DNA of 64,000 nt from Achatina immaculata (lineage: Eukaryota > Mollusca > Gastropoda > Stylommatophora > Achatinidae), in NCBI GenBank assembly GCA_009760885.1, contig CM019692.1, forward strand, positions 55,445,710-55,509,709, read 5' to 3'. The position numbers and the translations under genes are program-made. Of this stretch, positions 55,625 to 64,000 are shown one piece after another. How positions within the stretch are numbered: the first letter of the stretch is position 1; each line of letters begins with the position of its first letter. Below the pieces are notes generated by a model, which saw nothing but the letters and a program-made list of their open reading frames with translations, was not told the origin of the DNA and made no database searches.

Positions 55625-55860
55625 ACTGTTTATTCTACGTAATAATCAGCTACTGGGCTTTGGAGTGGTGAAGTAGGTGAAGGTCGATGGTTCTTGTCAA
55701 AGTGGGGGAACCCCCAGTCGCTCATCTGTAAAATGGTTACCTGTCTCATTCTGTAGCTAGGGATGAAAAGCCAGCCAAGCATGACGCTGGCCACATCACG
55801 CCCTCTTGTGTGCTGACAGGTCAAGGTAAATGTGGGCACTGTCCTCTAAGTGCCTTTCAG
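55625..55860 (+). mobile_element. SINE body and 3' domain
   Basis: GGGGGAACCCCCAGTCGCTC, GTAAAATGGTTACCTGTCTC, TAGGGATGAAAAGCCAGCCA and AGCATGACGCTGGCCACATC then CGCCCTCTTGTGTGCTGACA. The AGC/GGC-CA-GGC-TGA-GCTG-CCACA..CCCTCT skeleton is shared with the 60.1-kb SINE. The tRNA head is not evident here. Confidence 0.65.
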
Positions 55861-56171
55861 AGTACTATCTTCAAGTTTTTTTTCTTTACCTATTAAGCCT
55901 CCATAATCTTGATTGTGTCGCTGTTGTAGTTTCTTCCTTGGTTGTTGATGCTGTTGTTGTTATTTTATAACTTTAATTTCTTCTTTTTTTTTAAGTCCAA
56001 ATTCCTATTACTGACAGCACATTTCTATACAAAATTACTTAACCCCTTAATAACACTTCTTATATTTGATCCATCTTAGACAATACTAAGCAAAAGTAGA
56101 TGGGGCTTTGTCGCTTATTACAATGGGATAGTTGTGGAAAAGTGATCAGGGGCCTTTGGAGTCAATACATC

Positions 56172-57675
56172 TGTAGCATGGCCTTGTAAGTAACGGATAT
56201 TGTTGTTATTATTATTATTAATGAATATGATTATGAAAATATACTGTGAACAAAATAGTAACATCGAATAGCAACAGAGAAAAGTAGGTAGGAAAGGAAG
56301 AGAAAGGTATAAAACTTCCATGACATTAGAACAAGACGCGGACAAAAGCAAACAGTGGAAACAGTGAATAGAAAAAAGACAAGACTCAGTGACGCTGATT
56401 TTTAGGTAATACAAAGAAAGAACGCCAGAATGTAGGATGGTTCAGTGATAACAAAGCAGTAACTAGACGTTGACACGAGTAAACAAAATAGAAAAGACGA
56501 ATAGAAAAGGCAGACACAATGAAAAGCCAGAACACAATAAAACCTCCGACATGGAAGAGCAAGATAAGGACTTAGGTAAATAACAATTGTATACACCAAA
56601 CTGACACAGACTGACAAGCGTTAGAACGCGACTGCACACGGTTTCTAAATAAAGGAGTGGCCAACGCGGCCAGCTGACCAATTAAATATTTGGAGGCGTG
56701 GCCTATTGGACAATTGACTTACGACATATAAGTCACGGGGCAGTTTGAATGACGGACAATCAGAACGCTCATGGGAACCAGTGGACATCTGAAGGGTGGA
56801 GCCAAAATACTTATTGGTTAATCCATCAAGCTGCACTTGAAGATAAAAAGGAGACAGGAAGGGGGAACGAGGAAGAAAAAGAAACAGAGGAGTGAGCCCG
56901 AAGACGGAAAAACAGACAATAAGAACAAGAAAGAAGAACCAAGAAGGAAGAAGTAGTAGAGGAGAGGAGACAGAGAACGGAGCCCCGAAGACGGAGGAAC
57001 AAGGACTGTCAGTGAACTGAGTCCGGTCCAGGCAAGAGAAGAAGAGAAGGACAGACAATCTGAGAAGAACAGTAGAAGGAGAACACACACCAGAGAAGAC
57101 ACGAGAGAGAAAGAAGACGTAGGTAACGACAGTTGGAATAGATGGACAATTAGAGCAATAGATACTCAGGAAAAGCAGTCTTGCAGAAGTAGTTCTAGGA
57201 CAGATTGAAGATGTGTTTCAAGTGATTCAAGTGATATGAATATTTGTTACTCTGAAACTACGAGTACAGTGATTTTAGACGAGGAACTAGTTGACCACGT
57301 GTTGCACACCTGATATAATACTACGGAGTTAGGAAATGTTCTCGTATCAAGTGTAGAATAATGTGAAGTTGAGAACATTGAGAAATGCTGCATGTAGAAT
57401 ATGATAGTTTGATATTGATGTGCTTCAACGACGAAACTAACGAAGATTATGTTATATTGCACCTTTGTACAAGTGATGTTGTGAATTATAAGTCGAATAT
57501 CTTATTTGTCAGAATTAAATGAATTCTGTAGAGAACATTTCCTCGGACTTCCCCTGGTTAATAAAATGGTAAAATGGTCGTGAAACCTCTATGTGTTATG
57601 ATCATAGAAACAAAGAACAGTTCTACTATCAGTCATTAAAAGAGAAATAGATAATTCACACATTATCAAGGTTAT
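56172..57675 (+). mobile_element. LTR-like element, copy 2
   Basis: 1,504 bp, starts TGTAGCATGGCCTTGTAAGT and ends GGTTAT, flanked by ACATC at 56167-56171 and 57676-57680. It matches copy 1 along its full length, with TATAAG at 56727. Differences cluster in the purine-rich part (56840-57060), where copy 2 is shorter, and in an added block (CAACGCGGCCAGCTGACC, near 56663). No internal coding region, so a solo LTR or non-autonomous element. Confidence 0.75.
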
Positions 57676-57714
57676 ACATCCACCATGTGCTTGGAGATTG
57701 AGGCGGTATCGGCG

Positions 57715-58245
57715 GCAGTCGATAGATAAGGAAGTGTCTTATGGTGTTGTGACGAGAGTCTCATGGTGGTGTTGTGACGAGTCTCATGGTGTTGTTGTGG
57801 CGAGAGTCTCATGGTGTTGTTGTGACGAGTCCCGTAGTGGTGTTGTCATAAGAGTCTCATGGTGGTGTTGTAACGAGTCTTATGGTGGTGTTCTGACGAG
57901 AGTCTTATGGTGGTGTTGTGACGGGAGTCTTATGATGGTGCTGTGACGGGAGTCTTATGATGGTGCTGTGACGAGAGTCTTATGATGGTGCTGTGACGGG
58001 AGTCTTATGATGGTGCTGTGACGGGAGTCTTATGATGGTGCTGTGACGAGAGTATTATGATGGTGCTGTGACGAGAGTCTTATGTTGGTGTTGTGACGGG
58101 AGTTTTATGATGGTGCTGTGACGAGTCTTATGATGGTGTTGTGACGAGTCTTATGATGGTGCTGTGATGAGTCTTAGGATAGTGCTGTGACGAGAATCTT
58201 ATGATGGTGCTGTGACGGGAGTCTTATGGTGACTGCTGTGACGGA
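57715..58245. repeat. 25-bp minisatellite, about 20 copies
   Basis: AGTCTTATGATGGTGCTGTG plus ACGGG/ACGAG repeats every 25 bp (57961, 57986, 58011). The first copies are longer TGGTGTTGTGACGAGAGTCTC variants. The last copy runs without a break into the LINE RNase H sequence at 58236. Confidence 0.94.
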
Positions 58246-58690
58246 CTCACAGAGCATGCTAAAAAGAATGAGAAGAATTTTATTCGGAGAAAACGGATGA
58301 GCCTGTCGGGACACTCACATGTAGGAGATTAACGTGGATCTTCTGTCCAGGGCATGCGGGATTGCATGGAAATAAGTTGGCTGATAGACTGGCTGGACAG
58401 GCTGAAAAACAAAGCAGGCTGAGAATAGATCAGGAGGACATACCGAAGACTGAATTAGACAGACTACTAGGAGGATGAAGAGGGAGTGGGTGGACAATGT
58501 GCATATACAGAGATTGATGAAGCTGGGACAGAGTAAGGATGCTGGAAGTAAATCTGAACCAAATGAAAGAAAACGTATAATAAACAACCAACATTTGACA
58601 GGAAGCATTAGTAGACAGACTCTTCTTTGGATGTTGGAGTAGGCAGCGGAGCACGTATGGGGGTGGGTGTCCCGAATGCGACGATGCCGG
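58236..58690 (+). mobile_element. LINE RNase H domain and C-terminus
   Basis: AVTDSQSMLKRMRRILFGEN begins at 58231 with the TDS catalytic Asp motif of RNase H. After a frameshift come WIFCPGHAGLHGNKLADRLA (the P-GH-G..GN..AD RNase H end with its conserved His and Asp), GQAEKQSRLRIDQEDIPKTE and a TYGGGCPECDDAG-like ending near 58690. Stops after LLGG and beyond. This shows that at least one LINE lineage here carried an RNase H domain, as in I-type elements. A (TA)n run follows at 58711. Confidence 0.88.
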
Positions 58691-58710
58691 ATTCTGATTT
58701 GTGAAATCTG

Positions 58711-58749
<39 letters not shown>
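58711..58749. repeat. (TA)n microsatellite
   Basis: Pure TA run followed by ACGCACGTACGCACGCACGC. Confidence 0.96.
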
Positions 58750-58754
<5 letters not shown>

Positions 58755-59925
58755 GCACGTACGCACGCACGCACACACATCAGAAGCTCCTAAACTTGAA
58801 ACATGATAGATATTTTGAAAGCCCTTATCGATGGAGATTCAAGTTTACAGACTTTTACTAACATCTTGTACTTGGATTTTTTTTTTCACGCCAAGATATT
58901 TAGGGTATGAAGCAAACGATCCTCAATACAGTAATTAAGGCCTTTCGTTTATTTCAAAACAAGTAAAGAAAACAACAAGATTATCAATCGCCACAGCTCA
59001 AAATGCGCGTATCTCAGAGAAAATTGATGACATACCTTGTTTTTCTTTCAAACAAGAATAGAACCAGGTGTAACCAGATTTGTTCTATTGGCCTCAGCTC
59101 CCTTGGATAAACCGAAGCGACAGCGCGGAAGTAGTTCTCAGATCCCATCAGGGAGACAGATGTCAATCCATATTCAGAATGAAGCAGATATTCAAGGTTG
59201 CAAGCTCTAACAGTGTCATTTCACCGCTTCTATCTATACGCCATAATTAAATAGTTCGTGGTTATTTTTTAAGTTACCTTTTTTTTAACCAATGCGTTGC
59301 ATGGAAAAAAAATATATTGATTAATGCACGAACTGTCATCTGTCATTATACATTAAAATTGTTGAGCTACTGAAGAATGAAGAAAAGATGGTAAAAGAAA
59401 TGTGATTTAGGAAATCCATTAGTGAACAAAATCTCATCAGATTTCCGTAACTATTAAATCGGTAGTCTTCTAGAATTTTCTTGTAACTGCCAACAGAAGC
59501 TCTGTGCAGCCGATACCGTAAAAGCACAGGTAAACATATTCTGGGAATTATTTACAGGGACATTTCTTTAATATTGGAAGCGGGATAGAGGAAAATAGAC
59601 TCCCAGACATGTTCTCCGAAATATTTTTTGTCCATTTTGGAAAGGATATTTTAGAACTGACATTGCGGAGACTTCTGGTAGTCATGTGGTTGCTCATCCT
59701 TACGGACTCCGTGATGCGACTCACGGTCATTCTCTTACTAATTTATCTTCCTCTAACATCTTAAGTGTTTTGTATTTTAGAGGCTAACCATACAACACTG
59801 TTTTCTTGTGTTTTCCAGACTAACCATATAACTCTGCGTTTTGTCAGTTTATCACAACTGAGAATAGTGTGGAATTCTGTTACCTTAGGGAAAGCTGTAT
59901 TAACCGTGACGCTTTGCGTTCTGGA
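58750..59925. other. AT-rich spacer
   Basis: No motif-bearing frame, array or element end found. Confidence 0.4.
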
Positions 59926-59927
59926 GG

Positions 59928-60075
59928 CTGAGTGAGAAGGCGAGATAGAGGGTTTTGTCTAGACTGAGTGAGAAGGCGAGATAGAGGGTTTTGTCTAGAC
60001 TGAGTGAGAAGGCGAGATAGAGGGTTTTGTCTAGACTTAGTGAGAAGGTGAGATAGAGGGTTTTGTCTAGACCTA
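59928..60075. repeat. 36-bp minisatellite, 4 copies
   Basis: CTGAGTGAGAAGGCGAGATA plus GAGGGTTTTGTCTAGA (36 bp). The minus strand shows the artefact repeat SRQNPLSRLLTQ. Unrelated to the 36-bp array at 10-12 kb. Confidence 0.94.
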
Positions 60076-60114
60076 GATGATTTCAATTTTCTGCTCAAAA
60101 TTCCATTCTTTTCT

Positions 60115-60239
60115 GTCTGGCGCCTCGGTGGGGTAGCAGTTAGAGCACCTGTCTCTCACTCATGGTTCTGTGGGTAAAATCCATATGGATGCGCCCTAGT
60201 TATCCAGCTGTAGAAATAGAGAGTAGGCACCTTCTTCAG
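60115..60239 (+). mobile_element. tRNA-derived SINE, left part
   Basis: GGCGCCTCGGTGGGGTAGCA and GTTAGAGCACCTG form an A-box-like head. GGTAAAATCCATATGG is a degraded B box, followed by CCAGCTGTAGAAATAGAG. It is interrupted at 60239 by a hAT MITE and continues at 60428. Confidence 0.7.
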
Positions 60240-60427
60240 CAGTGATTCTCAACCCTGTCTTAGCCGTGGACCCATCGTTAAAAATAAAGCAATAAACATA
60301 ACCCAGAAGATATAAGGATTTTCTTTTACTAGAGTCACAGCAGAGTTTTTAATAAAGTTTTTTTTGCTCACAAAAGTTCTTACATGGGCACCCCAGGGGT
60401 CCATAGACCCCAGGTTAAGAACCAGTG
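60240..60427. mobile_element. hAT-like MITE inserted in the SINE
   Basis: CAGTGATTCTCAACC at the left and, inverted, CACTGGTTCTTAACC at the right, 188 bp in all, with no coding capacity. The right flank TTCTAGAA matches the known hAT target preference (TCTAGA). The left flank is TTCTTCAG, so the 8-bp duplication has decayed (5 of 8 identical). The interior has GGGGTCCATAGACCCC near the right end, a short palindrome. Confidence 0.85.
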
Positions 60428-60495
60428 TTCTAGAACTAAGGTGGGAAAGGCGGCCAGGCGTGATGCTGACCACACTGCCCTCTAGTGTACAGTTA
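60428..60495 (+). mobile_element. tRNA-derived SINE, right part (3' domain)
   Basis: AAGGTGGGAAAGGCGGCCAG and GCGTGATGCTGACCACACTG then CCCTCTAGTGTACAG. This is the unit amplified in the 46-bp array at 46.2 kb and, in the other direction, the 58-bp array at 53.2 kb. Confidence 0.8.
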
Positions 60496-62520
60496 TGTTC
60501 AGGAACATATTGGCCCTAACATCGTATTCTAAAGTGCCTCTATGGCATGTTACCAGCTTTCTCTTTCTATTTGATTAACCCCAAGTTCCCTTAGATCTAT
60601 TCACTTTGCCTCTGAATCATTGTCTGGAGCTTCCCCCCTCCCTCTTTGGTCTTGCCAGTTCCATCTTTTGTATGTAAGCATATGAGAGTATGCACCCACG
60701 ATTCACTTTCAGTCTTTCTTCATTATTCAGTCATCATCATCTATAACCTTTCATACCGGAAGCGACTACATGTTTTTTTTTAATGCCAACTATCGATTTT
60801 CTTTACTGGTCCTGATAAATGGCCAGAACCTTGAACAGAATCATCTTCGCGCCAAAATCTTGTTCACTGACGTCTAGTCACACCTGATTACTCCCCCCCC
60901 CACCCCCCTTTCCTTCCACCCGCCCACACACCGCCTACACCAAACCCCAAATAGACCAAACACGAAGTTCATAAAACATTTGACTTTACTAACTCACGTA
61001 TTAGTTAGCAACTCCAGCCTAACTTAGTGTTAAACATGACCTCATAACAAACAAGCCACACAACAAAAAATTGCTAAAAGGCCTTTAAAACAAACATGTT
61101 TAATGAGAAACGTTTGCGGATTAATTTCCTTGAAAAAAAAGTTCACTGCACTCATTTCTTAAACCTTAAAATTTATTCTTCTCTACTCTTGTAATTAAAA
61201 ATAAGCACACTTTTATAAAGTATATTTTAAAAAACATAAAAATCTATGACAGTTTCCTGTAATATTGGAAATTGTAGCAAATATGACAAATACAATATAT
61301 AGAGAAATGAGCATAAAAGCTCTCTACTGCATTCAGTTCAACCATATTATAATTAGCAATCCTTGAAGAAACTGACATGGCGAGACTTGAAAACACGATT
61401 TCAACTCTTTAAATTTTGACATTTTTCTAGAGAACAGTGACAACGACCAGATTAGAAGAAAAGTGCCAATCAAGGGATAATTGCTACCTAAGATACCGTG
61501 ACACGTTTTCTGAACTCTGCTCACCACAGAGCGCTATGACTGGGGGGTGATTGCCCTTGTCTTAGGTTTACACTTGGGCAATACAAGCGAAACAAAAAAA
61601 CAACAGCCCTCCTTCTTTCCCCAACTCTCATTCTACGACGTTTTGGAGATCACGGTTGTAAACCACAAGCGACCAGATCAAACTATATAGTTTTATGCAG
61701 TTAGATTTTCTGATGTGCAGTTACAAGGAAATCCTATAAAACTATATAGCATGTGTTAAAATTCCAGATATCAATGTTTTAATTTCTGGAAACTAGTGCA
61801 AATGTAAGTACTGTGTTCTGCATGACAAAGTGTGCCAGCCGCTGACAGAAACCACAGCCGTGAAAGACACGGAAATAAGATACTGCTTTACTTCTGTCTG
61901 TCTTAAGTATCCAGTGCTTCCCTAAAGGAAAACTAATTCTCGTAATTAAACAGTCAACGAGCGCCACGTAGAAGGAACCAGGTCACACCAAAATACACTT
62001 AAGATGTAGGCAGCTACAGCTGTAACTGATGAAACTCAGCGAATATTCAATATTAATAATATATTTGTCATAATCCAGTACCAGGGAATATGTGACACGA
62101 GCGCTGATTTTTTTTCAGAATGTGTTTATTTAAAAATGTTTAAAGATTAGATATTGTTCATTGCTTTGAGAATATTTGTGGCTTCTACTTATTCCTTGGC
62201 TGTATATTCTTTAAGAGGTACAATTTTCCATGTAGTTCAATGTACACAAATCTACATGTATATTTGTTTTCTTTTCACTTTTATTAACTATATTTTTATT
62301 GTTCGCTCTTTTAAATAGATCAGTTGCTGTATTTATCTAACACAGATGACAGTTTATGACTACACATAATTAATATTTAAGCTTGTCTTATTAAATGTAG
62401 AACTAGAATTGCCATAGTTTCGTTCTCTAATAAATGTTTAACATAGGATAGGAAAGAGCTAACAGATCTGGATTCTTTCCCCTGCCTCCATTTCATTTGA
62501 CCGTGACAGTCTGTCCATTC
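60496..62520. other. long AT-rich spacer
   Basis: C-rich run at 60893-60908. Several 60-70 codon frames without motifs. No element or gene found. Confidence 0.4.
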
Positions 62521-62524
62521 TCTC

Positions 62525-62765
62525 ACATAAAGATATGGGAGATGTGTGCCACAGGATATGGGAGATGTGTGGCACAAGATATGGGAGATGTGTGGCACAA
62601 GATATGGAAGATGTGTGGCACAAGATATGGGAGATGTGTGGCACAAGATATGGGAGATGTGTGGCACAAGATATGGGAGATGTGTAGCACAAGATATGGG
62701 AGATGTGTGGCACAAGATATGGGAGGTGTGTGCGATGTGTGGCACAAGATATGGGAGATGGTGCC
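62525..62765. repeat. 23-bp minisatellite, about 10 copies
   Basis: CACAAGATATGGGAGATGTG plus TGG, nearly identical copies, one with a GGTGTGTGCGATG insertion near 62724. Open in all minus and two plus frames, giving five artefact frames of 93-130 codons. Confidence 0.95.
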
Positions 62766-63101
62766 ACATTCAAAGTGAAGCTTATAAGAATGTACTAGAA
62801 ATATCATGGTCATTAAAACGAGTGAGTCAGTGTAGATCAAGACTGTTTCTATGTCACATAATCTTCCAGCTTGAATGTGAAGACTTCTGAGAAAACTTTG
62901 CTTCTTTTAGTCTGTTCCTGGATGCGAAGGAAACCACTTAACAGACTAGTTGTTTTTTTTTTACCCAAGATCTGGATCACAACATTCAGCCGTGGAAAAC
63001 TTCAACGTGGATGCCACAACAAGAGCTGAAGTTTAACTTGACGTAGATATTTCCTCAGTTATGTGTATCGTTGCATGCAGTTCTTTTTACATTTTTTTCT
63101 A
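62766..63101. other. spacer
   Basis: Nothing recognised. Confidence 0.4.
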
Positions 63102-63440
63102 ATATTTGCACATAGGTTAGTTATATTCTTAGTTACGTTATGATATACTTTTAGAGAAAGATAAATTATAGCTGTTTATCCCATTAAAGAGGAACATATT
63201 AAATCATATTAATAATGTTAAACGAGGTGAACTTTTCTCCTTGTTTCTCTCTCTCTCCTCCCCCCCCTTTTTTTTCCTCTGTGTGTGTGTGTGTGTCTCT
63301 CTCTCTCACCTCAGGACATGCTCTGCTGCCAAACCATAAATTACCTGACTCGTACAAAATATACACCACAGCTGGCCACGAAGCCGTACATCGGAATCTA
63401 TGCAATGATTGCATCCAAAGATGAATGACATTTTGTTTAC
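63102..63440. repeat. dispersed repeat with internal microsatellite, copy 2
   Basis: Same two conserved blocks as 54962-55290, here separated by a C/T-rich, T-run and (GT)n mixture (63240-63310). The right block is more than 90% identical to copy 1. Confidence 0.85.
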
Positions 63441-63644
63441 AGCGATTATATGTATGCTTTTTTTCTTTCTTTTTCTTCTTACTCTTCCATTTGGCACCTC
63501 CTAACACAAAAAAAAACAAATAAAAAAAGCAGCCGTACGTTAAAGGGAGTCACTAATCAAATGGAAGTCTGGTTACTGCACGATGATCCATCGAGCACAA
63601 TCGCCTTAAGTGTAACGTGGAAGCGGAGAAAGCATTATTTATTA

Positions 63645-63715
63645 CACATATACACAGACATATACAAAGGCATACACACAGACACATACATAGACATATA
63701 CATAGACATATACCA
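63645..63715. repeat. ACAGACATATAC-type short repeat
   Basis: ACACATACATAGACATATAC units of 12 bp, about six copies. Confidence 0.8.
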
Positions 63716-63804
63716 TCAAATAGTGGCGGAAATGTAAAAAGGAAAATTATCAAACCATAGATACGATGGAGCTGCTAACAGAGCAAAAGGTAACAAATTT
63801 GGAA

Positions 63805-63950
63805 GAGCTTTCCGCAACTCTAGTAGACCACATATATTCCCGAAAGTCTAGTAGACCACATATCATTTCCGAAATTCTAGTAGACCACATATCATTTCCG
63901 AAAGTCTGGTAGACCACATATTATTTCCGAACGTCTAGTAGACCATGTAT
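63805..63950. repeat. 29-bp minisatellite, about 5 copies
   Basis: TCTAGTAGACCACATATCAT plus TTCCGAAAG repeats every 29 bp. The first and last copies are more diverged. Confidence 0.93.
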
Positions 63951-64000
63951 CATTGAAGCCAACCTGATCACGAGAATACTCGATTTGTTTGGCTTGACTT

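Noticed and set aside
62377..62890. Five overlapping frames of 93-130 codons (HISHILCHTSPISCATHLPY; DVWHKIWEMCGTRYGRCVAQ)
   Set aside because: 23-bp array open in most phases on both strands.

Overview
This is eukaryotic (metazoan) intergenic or intronic DNA. It is AT-rich, with no operon-like gene order, no long uninterrupted host reading frame, many microsatellites, tRNA-derived SINEs, decayed non-LTR retrotransposons, and mariner, Tc1, Tigger and hAT DNA transposons. The mix of SINEs with a shared 3' domain and several low-copy LINE lineages would fit a mollusc, perhaps a gastropod. That is a guess from memory of such genomes; nothing here proves it. No host gene can be named with confidence.

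Layout. 0-5 kb: a 56-bp minisatellite, a LINE fragment (called family A here) split by a 1.58-kb LTR-like insert, a 43-bp array and a tRNA-derived SINE. 5-9.7 kb: a second SINE copy, a LINE B fragment and several short arrays. 9.7-12.3 kb: a LINE B tail, then a 36-bp array cut in two by a 1.7-kb LINE C copy carrying a recognisable reverse transcriptase. 12.9-14 kb: a large 27/28-bp array with a 189-bp higher-order repeat. 14.5-24.3 kb: a plus-strand SINE, fragments of LINE families A, D and E, and 29-, 47- and 19-bp arrays. 26.6-31.3 kb: a LINE E fragment, an internally deleted Tigger transposon, a hAT-like MITE, a 600-bp polypyrimidine tract and a LINE A copy. 32.7-35 kb: two arrays and a SINE fragment. 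36.4-37.6 kb: a mariner element with three catalytic aspartates still visible. 38-41 kb: the only stretch where I see exon-like reading frames with splice signals, on the minus strand. 41.4-47.3 kb: GA-rich DNA, LINE B inside an array, a LINE RNase-H-type tail beside a 48-bp array, a 46-bp array, and LINE C and A fragments. 48.2-50.5 kb: a second, different mariner and a Tc1 relic. 53-64 kb: a 58-bp array, a TTAA-type MITE, two copies of a repeat with an internal microsatellite, the second LTR-like copy with its own target duplication, a 25-bp array running into a LINE RNase H domain, a hAT MITE inside a SINE, and 36-, 23- and 29-bp arrays.

Two patterns stand out. First, minisatellite arrays (about 25, roughly a seventh of the window by my boundaries) often begin exactly at a LINE or SINE edge, and some repeat units can be traced to the element next to them. 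In particular, two arrays 7 kb apart (46 bp and 58 bp) are amplified from the same SINE 3' domain in opposite orientations. Second, nested insertions with readable target duplications give a relative order of events. Nearly all long open frames in the window lie inside such arrays and are artefacts of their period, not genes.
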